A stretch of 46,139 nucleotides of DNA from Bacteroidales bacterium Bact_14 (GCA_001602865.1 LUZF01000002.1:1-46139); one strand, 5' to 3'. Counted from the first letter of the stretch, positions 1 through 9,532 are shown. The notes: a model not told the origin generated them from the sequence alone. Translations and numbers: made by a program.

Positions 1-1
1 C

Positions 2-811
2 GACGCCTACCGGATGCCGGAGGCGGCGCCGACCGCGCTCCGCAGCGGCGTGACCGCGGACGGCCTCGCCTGGAGCGTCCGCTTCGACGAAGCGGGAGCG
101 CTCTGCTCCTACACCCTCGGCGGCCGCGAGCTGCTCTCCGCGCCGCTGCAGCCCTGCTTTGCCCGCGCGCCGATCGAGAATGACCTCGGCGCGCACCTCG
201 AGCGCCGGATGGGCGCCTGGATGGATCCGGCGACCTGGCCCGCCAAGGTCAACGTCGCCTACGAGGTGCTCGAAGACGGCACGCTCGTCGTGACCGAGAC
301 GATGTCCGAGATCCGGGAAGGCGCGCCGGACCTCTTCCGCTTCGGTATGGAGTTCGCGATGCCGGGCGACTATTCCGTGCTCGAATTCTACGGCAAGGGC
401 CCCTTCGAGAACTACGCCGACCGTCAGTCCGCCGCCCTCGTGGGCCTGTACCGCCAGTCCGTGGCGGAGCAGTACCACTACGGCTATGCCAAGCCGCAGG
501 AATCCGGTACCCACGTGGGAATGAAATGGATGCGCGTCGTCGATGAGGACGGCTGCGGCCTGGAGATCTCCGCACCCGCCCGCTTCTCCGCCTCCGCCCT
601 CCCGATCGCGCGCGAGACCCTCGACTCGACCCGCAGCGGCATCAAGCACTCCCTCGAACTCCCCGAGGACGGCCAGACCCACGTCAACGTGGACCTCGTC
701 CAGATGGGCCTCGGCAGCATCAACTCCTGGGGCGCCCTCCCGCGCGAGGAATACCGCATCCACCCCGCCGACCGCAGCTTCACCTTCGTCATCAAACCCG
801 TACACAATTGA
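2..811 (+). CDS. Beta-galactosidase (GH2), C-terminal part, truncated by the window start
   Basis: Reading frame open to the window edge; 'ARAPIENDLGAHLERR...FGMEFAMPGDYSVLEFYGKGPFENYADRQSAALVGLYRQSV' resembles the C-terminal (small-chain) domain of LacZ-type GH2 enzymes. Confidence 0.85.
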   Translation, partial: DAYRMPEAAPTALRSGVTADGLAWSVRFDEAGALCSYTLGGRELLSAPLQPCFARAPIENDLGAHLERRMGAWMDPATWPAKVNVAYEVLEDGTLVVTETMSEIREGAPDLFRFGMEFAMPGDYSVLEFYGKGPFENYADRQSAALVGLYRQSVAEQYHYGYAKPQESGTHVGMKWMRVVDEDGCGLEISAPARFSASALPIARETLDSTRSGIKHSLELPEDGQTHVNVDLVQMGLGSINSWGALPREEYRIHPADRSFTFVIKPVHN

Positions 812-812
812 T

Positions 813-1997
813 ATGAAACGAATTACCCTGATCCTCAGCGCAGCCTTCTGCCTGCTTGCCGCTTCGCTGTCCGCGCAGGAAGTCCAGAACTTCCGCCCGT
901 CCAGCATCGTCTCCCCCGAAATCAAGGCCGACACCGTCACCTTCCGGCTCTACGCCCCCTACGCGACGGTCGTCACGGTCAACCCCTCCTGGCTCAACAC
1001 CCTCCCCGCCGGCGCTCCCGAAAAGGCGATGCGCAAGGACTTCAACGGGGTCTGGAGCGTCAGCTATCCCCTGCCGGCCTCCGAGCTCTACTATTACACC
1101 TTCACGGTCGACGGCGTGCGGACCCTCGACCCGGCGAACAACTTCGTCCTCCGCGACGTCGGCAACTTTATGAACGCCCTCATCGTCCCCGGCGAGCGCG
1201 GTGACCTCTATGCGGAGGCGAACCACAAGGGCAACATCGAGGAAGTCTGGTACTACTCCGCGACCAACGATATGAACCGCCGGATGACGGTCTACACGCC
1301 CTACGGCTATGACCGTTACAACCGCAGCAAGAAGTATCCGGTCCTCTACCTCCTCCACGGTGGCGGCGGCGACGAGACCGCCTGGGCGACCCTGGGCCGT
1401 ACCCGCCAGATCCTGGACAACCTGATCGAGCAGGGCAAGGCGACCCCGATGCTGGTCGTGATGCCGAACGGCAACCCGAACCAGTACGCCGCCCCGACCC
1501 TCCACATCCCGGTCAACGCCAACGCGAAACGCTACCAGAACAGCTTCGACAACTACGAATCCCTGACGGCCGACATCGTCCCCTTCATCGAGAAGAACTA
1601 CAACGTCATCCGTGACCGGCGCGGCCGCGCCGTCGGCGGCCTCTCGATGGGCGGCGGCCAGTCCTTCTACGAAGGCTTCCGCCACGTCGACATCTTCGGC
1701 GCCGTCGGCATCTTCAGCTCCGGCCTGATCGGCGGCACCTCCGCCGGCATGGCCGCGTTCGACGCCGAACGCGAAATGCCCGGCATCTTCACGGCGCCGG
1801 CCAAGTACAACCGCTTCAGCGTCCTGTACCTCTCCTGCGGCCAGCAGGATCCCCGCATCGCAGGTATGGAGGAGTTCGTCAGCAGGCTCGAGGGCCTCGG
1901 CTACAAGAACGTCTCCTACGAGTCCTTCCCGGGTGCCCACGAGTGGCACGTCTGGCGCGAAAGCCTGACCAGCTACGTAAAACTGTTATTTAAGTAG
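813..1997 (+). CDS. Secreted esterase: N-terminal CBM48/E-set-like domain plus esterase-D-type alpha/beta hydrolase
   Basis: Signal peptide MKRITLILSAAFCLLAASLSAQ; 'VLYLLHGGGGDETAW' and 'GGLSMGG' nucleophile elbow; ATG at 813 is preferred over the longer ORF start. Confidence 0.85.
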   Translation: MKRITLILSAAFCLLAASLSAQEVQNFRPSSIVSPEIKADTVTFRLYAPYATVVTVNPSWLNTLPAGAPEKAMRKDFNGVWSVSYPLPASELYYYTFTVDGVRTLDPANNFVLRDVGNFMNALIVPGERGDLYAEANHKGNIEEVWYYSATNDMNRRMTVYTPYGYDRYNRSKKYPVLYLLHGGGGDETAWATLGRTRQILDNLIEQGKATPMLVVMPNGNPNQYAAPTLHIPVNANAKRYQNSFDNYESLTADIVPFIEKNYNVIRDRRGRAVGGLSMGGGQSFYEGFRHVDIFGAVGIFSSGLIGGTSAGMAAFDAEREMPGIFTAPAKYNRFSVLYLSCGQQDPRIAGMEEFVSRLEGLGYKNVSYESFPGAHEWHVWRESLTSYVKLLFK

Positions 1998-2009
1998 ATA
2001 TACAAAAAA

Positions 2010-2074
2010 GCAGAAAGAACTATTTTTCTGAGTCGGCATTTTTCTGACGATCTCAGGAAAATAGTTCTTTCTGC
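2010..2074. terminator. 23-bp inverted repeat (one mismatch/wobble, 19-nt loop) between convergent genes
   Basis: Arms gcagaaagaactatttttctgag (2010-2032) and ctcaggaaaatagttctttctgc (2052-2074). Confidence 0.7.
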
Positions 2075-2098
2075 GATACTGAGGCAGCGCTATCTTAA

Positions 2099-3967
2099 CT
2101 ACTGCTCGTCGGGAGCTTCCGGACCCGGCTGAGGACCGGGCTGCGGGCCCGGCTGCGGGCCGGCCTGGGCGCCGGACATACTCTGGTAGAGCTCGCCCAT
2201 CACCCGGTTCAGCTCCTCGGTGTAGCGGTCGATGTCGGCCACGTTCTGGTTCTTGACCGCTTCCTTGAGGCCGTTCAGCGGAGCCTCGACGGCCGCCTTC
2301 TTGTCGGCGGGCACCTTGTCCCCGTTCTCGCGGAGGAACTTCTCGCACTGGAAGCTCAGGGCGTCGGCGTTGTTGATCTTGTCAACCCGCTCCTTCTCCG
2401 CCTTGTCGGCGGCCTCGTTGGCCTTCGCCTCGTCACGCATCCGCTGGATCTCAGCCTCGGACAAGCCGGAGGAAGCCTCGATGCGGATCTTCTGCTCCTT
2501 GCCCGTCGCCTTGTCCTTCGCGGACACGGACAGGATGCCGTTGGTATCGATGTCGAAGGAAACCTCGATCTGAGGGATGCCACGCGGGGCCGGCGCAATG
2601 CCGTCGAGGTGGAATACACCGATCTGCTTGTTGTCCTTCGCCATCGGGCGCTCGCCCTGCAGGACGCGGATTTCGACGGAAGGCTGGTTGTCGGCCGCGG
2701 TCGAGAAGATCTGGTCCTTGTGGATAGGAATGGTCGTATTGGATTCGATGAGCCGGGTCATCACGCCGCCGAGGGTCTCGATGCCGAGGGACAGCGGAGT
2801 CACGTCGAGCAGCAGTACGTCCTTCACGTCGCCGGCGAGGACACCGCCCTGGATGGAGGCGCCGATCGCGACGACCTCGTCCGGGTTCACGCTCTTGTTG
2901 GGCTCCTTGCCGAAGAAGTTCTTCACGAGCTCCTGGATCTTCGGGATACGGGTCGAACCGCCCACAAGGAGGACCTCGTCAATCTCGGACGCCGACAGAT
3001 GGGCGTCGGCGAGGGCCTTGCGGCAAGGCTCGATGCTGCGCTGGAAGAGCGCATCGCAGAGCTGCTCGAACTTCGCGCGGGTCAGGGTCTTCACGAGGTG
3101 CTTCGGAATCCCGTCGACCGGCATGATGTACGGCAGGTTGATCTCCGCCGCGGTCTGGTTCGAGAGTTCGATCTTCGCCTTCTCGGCCGCTTCCTTGAGG
3201 CGCTGGAGGGCCATCGGGTCCTTCTTCAGGTCGATGCCGCCGTTCTCGGAGGCGAATTCGCCGGCGAGCCAGTCGATGATGACCTGGTCGAAGTCGTCGC
3301 CGCCGAGGTGGGTGTCGCCGTTGGTGGACTTCACTTCGAAGACACCGTCGCCGAGCTCGAGGATGGAGATATCGAACGTACCGCCGCCGAGGTCGTAGAC
3401 CGCGACCTTCATATTCTTGTTCTTCTTGTCAAGGCCATAGGCAAGCGCAGCCGCCGTAGGCTCGTTGATGATACGCTTGACGTCGAGGCCCGCGATCTTG
3501 CCGGCCTCCTTGGTCGCCTGGCGCTGCGAGTCGGAGAAGTACGCCGGAACCGTGATGACGGCTTCCGTAACGTCCTGGCGCAGATAGTCTTCGGCAATCT
3601 TCTTCATCTTCTGGAGGATGATGGCGGAGATTTCCTGCGGGGTGTAGAGACGGCCGTTGATGTCGACGCGCGGGGTGTTGTTGTCGCCGCGGACGACCTG
3701 GTAAGGCACGCGCTCGACTTCCTTACCGACCTGGTCGTAAGTTTCGCCCATGAAACGCTTGATGGAGAACACGGTGTTCTTCGGGTTCGTGATCGCCTGG
3801 CGCTTCGCGGCGTTGCCGACCTTGCGCTCGCCGCCGTCGGTGAATGCCACGACGGACGGGGTCGTACGGGTACCTTCCTCGTTGATGATGACAGTAGGCT
3901 GGTTGCCTTCCATAACGGAAACGCACGAATTCGTGGTTCCGAGGTCAATTCCGATAATCTTTCCCAT
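2099..3967 (-). CDS. dnaK: Chaperone protein DnaK (Hsp70)
   Basis: [37 protein letters not shown]; full-length Hsp70 sequence. Confidence 0.98.
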   Translation of the reverse strand: MGKIIGIDLGTTNSCVSVMEGNQPTVIINEEGTRTTPSVVAFTDGGERKVGNAAKRQAITNPKNTVFSIKRFMGETYDQVGKEVERVPYQVVRGDNNTPRVDINGRLYTPQEISAIILQKMKKIAEDYLRQDVTEAVITVPAYFSDSQRQATKEAGKIAGLDVKRIINEPTAAALAYGLDKKNKNMKVAVYDLGGGTFDISILELGDGVFEVKSTNGDTHLGGDDFDQVIIDWLAGEFASENGGIDLKKDPMALQRLKEAAEKAKIELSNQTAAEINLPYIMPVDGIPKHLVKTLTRAKFEQLCDALFQRSIEPCRKALADAHLSASEIDEVLLVGGSTRIPKIQELVKNFFGKEPNKSVNPDEVVAIGASIQGGVLAGDVKDVLLLDVTPLSLGIETLGGVMTRLIESNTTIPIHKDQIFSTAADNQPSVEIRVLQGERPMAKDNKQIGVFHLDGIAPAPRGIPQIEVSFDIDTNGILSVSAKDKATGKEQKIRIEASSGLSEAEIQRMRDEAKANEAADKAEKERVDKINNADALSFQCEKFLRENGDKVPADKKAAVEAPLNGLKEAVKNQNVADIDRYTEELNRVMGELYQSMSGAQAGPQPGPQPGPQPGPEAPDEQ

Positions 3968-4070
3968 AATGTATTTCCTTTTTTATTGTTTTCGACAGTT
4001 TTTTCAACGCCTCCCATCCATATCGAAAGCTGTGCCACCTGTTATTTTCTGCCATTTTGTCATAATATCG

Positions 4071-4140
4071 GAACGTGAATCTGTCTTTTGGCCGGCCCAT
4101 AAAAAAGGGACAGGGCCGGCCAAAAGACAGATTCCCGTTC
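4071..4140. repeat. Long inverted repeat (22-bp perfect core, 28 bp with one mismatch, 14-nt loop) in the divergent dnaK/RluA intergenic region
   Basis: gaatctgtcttttggccggccc (4077-4098) and gggccggccaaaagacagattc (4113-4134), extended by gaacg/cgttc. Confidence 0.85.
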
Positions 4141-4170
4141 TATACCTTTTTAAATGAATAATATAAGTGT

Positions 4171-4178
4171 TAACTTTG
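4171..4178 (+). promoter_or_regulatory. Bacteroidetes -7 box TAACTTTG upstream of the RluA-family gene
   Basis: Match to TAnnTTTG; ATG follows 6 nt later. Confidence 0.6.
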
Positions 4179-4184
4179 TCATAT

Positions 4185-4928
4185 ATGGAATACAGGAAGT
4201 TATCGGAAGAAGAGTTCAAGGATCTGGCGGAACGGATTCTTTATGAGGACAATCATATCCTGGCGATCAACAAGCGCGCGGGAGAGATCGTGCAGGGGGA
4301 CAAGACCGGGGACGAATGCCTGGCGGAGACGCTGAAGGCGTTCATCGCCCAGCGGGACGCCAAGCCCGGCAAGGTCTTCCTCGGCGTGCCGCACCGCCTC
4401 GACCGCCCCGTCTGCGGCATCTGCCTCTTCGCGAAGACAAGCAAGGCCCTCGAGCGCCTCTCGGAGCTTTTCCGCACCGGCGCCGTCCACAAGACCTACC
4501 TCGCCCTCTGCTGCGCGAAACCGGAGCAGCCGCAGGCGCTGCTGGAAAACTGGATGACCCGCAACGAAGCCCAGAACAAGGCCTACATCGTCCGCAAGCC
4601 CGCCGGCGAAGCCAAACTGGCCCGCCTCGAGTACCGCTACCTCGGCAGCACGGAGCGCTACCACCTCCTGGAAGTCCGCCTCCTGACCGGCCGCCACCAC
4701 CAGATCCGCTGCCAGCTCTCCCACATCGGCTGTCCCATCAAAGGCGACCTGAAATACGGCGCGCCCCGTTCCAACCCAGACGGCGGCATCAGCCTCCAGG
4801 CCCACAGCATCTCCTTCCTCCACCCGGTCAAGAAGACGCAGCTCGACATCACTGCGCCGCTCCCCTCTTCCTGGAAAGGCGTCGCTCCCCTGCTGAAATC
4901 AAGTCAGGAACTCAGCGAGGTCCGGTAA
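4185..4928 (+). CDS. RluA-family rRNA/tRNA pseudouridine synthase
   Basis: 'GVPHRLDRPVCGICLFAKTSKALERLSELF' HRLDR-type motif and 'LLTGRHHQIRCQLSHIGCPIKGDLKYG'. Confidence 0.93.
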   Translation: MEYRKLSEEEFKDLAERILYEDNHILAINKRAGEIVQGDKTGDECLAETLKAFIAQRDAKPGKVFLGVPHRLDRPVCGICLFAKTSKALERLSELFRTGAVHKTYLALCCAKPEQPQALLENWMTRNEAQNKAYIVRKPAGEAKLARLEYRYLGSTERYHLLEVRLLTGRHHQIRCQLSHIGCPIKGDLKYGAPRSNPDGGISLQAHSISFLHPVKKTQLDITAPLPSSWKGVAPLLKSSQELSEVR

Positions 4929-5839
4929 CGCTGGAGCCACTCGCTCGGCGTCTCATTCATAAACAGCCGGAACGCCATATTGTAGGACACGACCGTATGG
5001 AAGCCTGACATCATCGCCAGTTCTTCCACCTTCAGCCGCGGATCGCGCTTCGCCAGGTCCGTCGAATACCGGACCCGGTAATAATTCACAAACTGGCGGA
5101 AATTTCTGCCCGACAACGCATTGATGGTCCGTGACAGGTAAACTTTATTGGTAAAGATCCGCTTCGCGAAACTCTCCAGGTCGAACGACTCGTCCAGGAA
5201 GGGCTTCTTCTCCTCCATAAACGCGATGGCCCGCTTGTACAGGGACATCATCTTCCGGTTCTCGATCGAGCAGTCATATTCCAGGGGATCGCGCAGGTTC
5301 GTGCGCGCGATCGTGCGCATCACGCGAACCTGCTTCTCCGTCAGCAGCAGCGTCCTTTCCTTCAACCGCAGTCGCAGGGACAGCCACACTACCCCGAACT
5401 GCATCATTCCCACCGCGACAGCCATCCACCAGGAGCGGACCTCCACCGTTGAAACAGCCACCAGCCAGAGCGCATAAAGCCCATTGGAAAGGTCCACCAC
5501 CGTGTTATAAACTTCATCACTCCGGAATAACCTGCGCACGCGAAGCAATTTCAGCCACAGGCGCACAAACATATCCACACCCAGCGCGAAGGACACAAAG
5601 AGCCGCAGCCACGACGGAGCCAGCGCAGCGAGCAAAGTGCCGGCGCCCAGGAAGACCCACGCCCGTATCTGGATCCACCGGCTGTTTTCACCGGGAAAAG
5701 GAGCCATCACGAGCAGCACGCCTCCCCCATACAAAGCAAGCGGAACCACGTGCAAGAAGAAATCTTTGTGGAATAAGAATAATAGTACTGCCCAGCCAAA
5801 CGTAGCGGACAGGCAAAGAAAAACAGATTGACTCTTCAT
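4904..5839 (-). CDS. AraC-family regulator with a multi-pass N-terminal membrane domain
   Basis: Several hydrophobic segments, then 'FAKRIFTNKVYLSRTINALSGRNFRQFVNYYRVRYSTDLAKR...EELAMMSGFHTVVSYNMAFRLFMNETPSEWLQ' (AraC HTH). Confidence 0.85.
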   Translation of the reverse strand: MKSQSVFLCLSATFGWAVLLFLFHKDFFLHVVPLALYGGGVLLVMAPFPGENSRWIQIRAWVFLGAGTLLAALAPSWLRLFVSFALGVDMFVRLWLKLLRVRRLFRSDEVYNTVVDLSNGLYALWLVAVSTVEVRSWWMAVAVGMMQFGVVWLSLRLRLKERTLLLTEKQVRVMRTIARTNLRDPLEYDCSIENRKMMSLYKRAIAFMEEKKPFLDESFDLESFAKRIFTNKVYLSRTINALSGRNFRQFVNYYRVRYSTDLAKRDPRLKVEELAMMSGFHTVVSYNMAFRLFMNETPSEWLQRYRTSLSS

Positions 5840-5897
5840 ATCTCAGGACCGTTAATTCGTTTCCGGTCCCAAAATAAAGAAAGGCCACTTTTCGCCG

Positions 5898-5921
5898 GTG
5901 GTCTGAAAAGTGGTCTAAAAC
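5898..5921. promoter_or_regulatory. Tandem 12-bp imperfect direct repeat upstream of the AraC-family gene, candidate operator
   Basis: gtggtctgaaaa / gtggtctaaaac (10/12 identical), 59 bp upstream of the start codon. Confidence 0.35.
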
Positions 5922-6013
5922 AAAAGTCGTGATATTTAAATCGTAAGAAGAAATAAACGAAGAAGCTACTATAGATATTGATACATTAGAAAATGAAACA
6001 TATCTCAAATCTA

Positions 6014-7642
6014 CTATGCTGATTTTATTAGTTCAGAAGGAGACTGGCCGTAATACTCTTTAAAGGAGGTGGACAAAAACGCCGCGGAGGAGAAGCCGGT
6101 AAGCTGCGCAATCTGCGGAAGCGTCTTTCCGCCCTGGAGCATCAGCTCGCGCGCCGCGATCATCCGCCGCGCCTTCAGGATCGCGGAGGGAGAGACGCCG
6201 ATTTCCTGCTGCAACTTCCGGTTGACGTGCACGCGGGAAAGCAAAAGACGGGAGGCGATATTCTGGACAGAGAAATCCTGATCCGGATAGCAGTCCTCAA
6301 TCATATTCCAGACCTTCAAGGAGAATTCCGGAGCATTGGCATTCTTCAGCTTATTTATTGCTTCGAGAATATCTTCACGGGACGGAGGAACGGCGGCGGA
6401 AGAATCGAGAGGCGGCGTGTCCGGCTTTTTGGCAGGACTGACTTGTTCAGCCGGAGTGACAGGAAGTCTTTCAGCGGAAGGCGTGACAATAGGAACGCTG
6501 GCCGGTTTCACGGACACACGACGGGAAACAAGGAATCGCCCAAGAATAAAACCGGCAAGTCCAACGGTGAGTATGAACAGCAAATGCCAGAACGAAAAAC
6601 CGCGGCTATCAGACTTATGAAGGACCTCCGGTTCCTGGCTCCAAGGAAGGGCCAAAGGAGCGGAATCTGTCAGGATTGCAGCCAGCCCACGAGGACCACC
6701 GAAATAGAAAACAGTGTTTTCGCCAAGTTGCTTTGTTCCGCAGGAGAAGGATTCGCCCGCGAAATAAGCATTAGGTCCTGAAACATTAGGATTTGAAACA
6801 TTCAGGCGCTCTACGCCATTGGAAGTAGCAATCAGAATCGCATCTTTCCCATCAAACAAGAGCGCTTTGATTCGATTCGAGATTAATCCGTCCACAGCAG
6901 AATAGCGCGTCCACGCGCCCTGCGCCCAACAATAGAGCCCCTGGCCGGTACCCGCCCAGAGATCTCCCCCCTCGAGGGCCAACAGGCAGGTCGGCACATC
7001 CGGAAGCGGAGGCGTAACCGACGCTACCGCTCCTGAACCGGAGACAGAGACGACCCTCCGGCTGTCCGCCCCGATAACATAGACCAAGCCTTCTCGGGCC
7101 AGCGTCATCGTTGCTACCGGTTCACGGATATCTCCCAGAAGAACCGGCGACGATTCATCGATCCGATAAATCTTTCCGTCCGCCGTCGCGAAGATCAGCG
7201 TACCAGTCTCATACCCTGGCAGGATTTGCGTAATCGGGGAGTCAGGTTTATTTCCCTGCGAATATCCCTGCGTCGAAGAGTAACGCCCCAACCTGCCATC
7301 CGCATACAATATATAAAGGAGGCTCGGCGAAACGAAAGTCAGCTGCGAGATCCGGTCCGACAACAGATGGTTCGACCGGACGGAATAATGGATTCTTTTC
7401 CCGTTGCGCCCGATGCGAAGGATCCCCTCATCTTCGGTCCCGATCCACAGGGACTCGTCCGAAGGGCCGACGGCAATCGCCGTGATAGCGCCGAAAGAAT
7501 GGCCGGTTACTGCCTCCGGATCGAGGGACAAGAACTCCCCGTCCATCGGAATCTGCGCGTTCGATGAGGAGGAGAGCAGTAGGCAAAAAGCGACAAATAA
7601 CCCTTTGAAACCGCGTTTTGTTTCAAAATCTAAATGTTTCAA
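6014..7642 (-). CDS. Beta-propeller (two-component-regulator propeller type) - TM - AraC HTH one-component regulator
   Basis: Signal peptide; propeller-like repeats ('SLWIGTEDEGILRI', 'DLWAGTGQGLYCW', 'ILIATSNGVERLN'); TM 'LLFILTVGLAGFILGRFLV'; C-terminal AraC HTH. Start is TTG or unresolved. Confidence 0.82.
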   Translation of the reverse strand: MKHLDFETKRGFKGLFVAFCLLLSSSSNAQIPMDGEFLSLDPEAVTGHSFGAITAIAVGPSDESLWIGTEDEGILRIGRNGKRIHYSVRSNHLLSDRISQLTFVSPSLLYILYADGRLGRYSSTQGYSQGNKPDSPITQILPGYETGTLIFATADGKIYRIDESSPVLLGDIREPVATMTLAREGLVYVIGADSRRVVSVSGSGAVASVTPPLPDVPTCLLALEGGDLWAGTGQGLYCWAQGAWTRYSAVDGLISNRIKALLFDGKDAILIATSNGVERLNVSNPNVSGPNAYFAGESFSCGTKQLGENTVFYFGGPRGLAAILTDSAPLALPWSQEPEVLHKSDSRGFSFWHLLFILTVGLAGFILGRFLVSRRVSVKPASVPIVTPSAERLPVTPAEQVSPAKKPDTPPLDSSAAVPPSREDILEAINKLKNANAPEFSLKVWNMIEDCYPDQDFSVQNIASRLLLSRVHVNRKLQQEIGVSPSAILKARRMIAARELMLQGGKTLPQIAQLTGFSSAAFLSTSFKEYYGQSPSELIKSA

Positions 7643-7650
7643 AATCTAAA
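7619..7650. repeat. Perfect tandem 16-bp direct repeat over the start of the propeller regulator gene
   Basis: tgtttcaaaatctaaa x2 (7619-7634, 7635-7650). Confidence 0.85.
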
Positions 7651-7654
7651 AGGA

Positions 7655-9532
7655 TTATTTTGTCCGGAACAGGTAAATGATTGACGCCTGCAGGTTGGAA
7701 GGGAGCTGCCAGGTAAAGGTGTTGCTCATTTTGTACACCATATCGCCCTGGCTGTTTCTTTCAGACAGGTCGAAAGCCGTATGGATGGGACCGATTCCGC
7801 CGGCCAGCTTCAACCGCCAGGGCGAAAGGGAAGATCCCAATACGAAAGAGTAGCCGCCGCCCAGGGTCAGATAATAGATATTCCCCGACCAGCCTTTCTT
7901 CGCCCCGACAAGGTCGTATTTACCACCGCCCACGCTCGCAGATACGAGCCATCCCTTCATATAGGGGCCGTTGTCATTGAAATAATAGGCGGCGCCGAGA
8001 TCGCCCAGCATCAGGCTGTTTTTCCGACCGCCGGAGAACGGCATATCGTTATAGACGGCGTCTGCAATGATTGTCCAATGTCTTGATACAGGCACTTCCA
8101 GGCCCACATTGAAGGCCGTCAGCGCATCGTAAAGCAGGTTCGTCGATACGCCGAACAACGGCTTGACAAACTCGCCGACCTCAAGTTTTACTTCAGGTTT
8201 AATCTCCTCAGGCTCAGGAACTTCCACGACCGGTTCTTCTTCAGGCTCTTCTTCGAGCTCTTCCTCGACCTCCTCAGCAGCCTCCTCTATTTGCTCTTCC
8301 ACGACCTCTTCGACCTCTACGACCTCTTCTACCTCTTCTACGGCCTCCTCAACTGCCTCTTCCACGACTTCCTCTTCCGGCGCCTCTTCGATCACCGGCT
8401 CTTCCACGACAGGCTCCTGCGGCGCGACGACCGGCTTCGGGGCGGCCTTCAGCGCGAGGACTTCGACGCGGCGGAGATCCGCCATCTGGTTCTGGATGAG
8501 GGACTGCCAGGTACGGCCGCCGTCCAGCTTCTTCAAGGCGCTTTCCTTCGCGGAAGGAAGCATCGTACCATCCTGCACGATTCGGAGCACCTCTTCGCGG
8601 TCAGCGCCGTCATACGTGGCCTTTACAGCCTTGGCGAACCCTTCCCAGTCTTCACCGAGGTCCAGGGTTGAAATCATATTCACAGGAATACCGGTCTGTT
8701 TCGAGAGGAAATCACGCATCGTCGCGGACCTTCTCTTCGAGAACGACATATTGACAGCCTCCGTACCTTCCGGAGATGCGTAGCTCACGATCGCCAGCGA
8801 ATCGGCGCCGGCCGCAACCGCCCGGCGGATATGGTCAATCTCTCCGGCATTGCCGGCATATTCCTGCTGCAGCGCGGACGACGAACGGTTGAAGTAGATT
8901 GCATACGCGCCCTCCGGGACGATCTTCTCCGGAGCCGCAGGCGTCACGACGGGCTGTTCCTGCCGCTCGCCGATCTCGGAATAGTAAATCCGCAGCTTGA
9001 CGGAACGCAACCAGGGGAATGCATATTTATATAGGTCATCCCAGGCTTCTCCCGCATACAGGTCCTGCAGGAGTTCCTTGCGGTTCGGAGAGGCGTTGCG
9101 CACGATCTGCGCCGCTTCGTTCTTGTAGGGTTCCGTCGACCTGCGCAGGTAATCGGCGACGCCGTCCCAGTCTTCGGGAACTTCTTCCACCTGCCATACG
9201 GAAGCAGGGAGCGACGGGAAACGTTCGGAGAGGGACTGTTTCAACCATTCGGCACGCTCGTGCGCGACGCGCGCGTTGGCGGCATAAGGTCCGTCGGGCG
9301 AAGAGGACGCGCGCAACTCGATCCGCTGGATATTCGCGGACCTTTCCGCGAGGATGGTCTCCAGTTTGGCGAGATTCTCCGCGTTCGGATTCAGTCGCGG
9401 GTCCACCTCCACCTTGCCGATGCGGTACCGGAAAGATACCTCGTCGGGGGCGGGCGCGGTGCTCACCTGGACCGGCTGGGCCGACAGGCTGAACGCCAGG
9501 GGGAGCGCAACGAATAATCGGAACAATCGCAT
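7655..9532 (-). CDS. OmpA-like / DUF3575-like surface protein with a Glu/Val-rich linker
   Basis: Signal peptide MRLFRLFVALPLAFSLSAQ; two segments with 'IELRASSSPDGPYAANARVAHERAEWLK' style; C-terminus 'FGVSTNLLYDALTAFNVGLEVPVSRHWTIIADAVYND' is DUF3575-like; low-complexity EEVVEE linker. Confidence 0.75.
   Translation of the reverse strand: MRLFRLFVALPLAFSLSAQPVQVSTAPAPDEVSFRYRIGKVEVDPRLNPNAENLAKLETILAERSANIQRIELRASSSPDGPYAANARVAHERAEWLKQSLSERFPSLPASVWQVEEVPEDWDGVADYLRRSTEPYKNEAAQIVRNASPNRKELLQDLYAGEAWDDLYKYAFPWLRSVKLRIYYSEIGERQEQPVVTPAAPEKIVPEGAYAIYFNRSSSALQQEYAGNAGEIDHIRRAVAAGADSLAIVSYASPEGTEAVNMSFSKRRSATMRDFLSKQTGIPVNMISTLDLGEDWEGFAKAVKATYDGADREEVLRIVQDGTMLPSAKESALKKLDGGRTWQSLIQNQMADLRRVEVLALKAAPKPVVAPQEPVVEEPVIEEAPEEEVVEEAVEEAVEEVEEVVEVEEVVEEQIEEAAEEVEEELEEEPEEEPVVEVPEPEEIKPEVKLEVGEFVKPLFGVSTNLLYDALTAFNVGLEVPVSRHWTIIADAVYNDMPFSGGRKNSLMLGDLGAAYYFNDNGPYMKGWLVSASVGGGKYDLVGAKKGWSGNIYYLTLGGGYSFVLGSSLSPWRLKLAGGIGPIHTAFDLSERNSQGDMVYKMSNTFTWQLPSNLQASIIYLFRTK

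Noticed and set aside
2609-4078. 489-aa + strand ORF opposite dnaK, and 14174-16144 opposite the M28/SPOR genes
   Set aside because: Same shadow-ORF effect; the known families are on the other strand.
8163-8783. Ser/Thr-rich + strand ORF (SSSSTSS...)
   Set aside because: Mirror of the Glu/Val-rich linker codons of the DUF3575-like gene.
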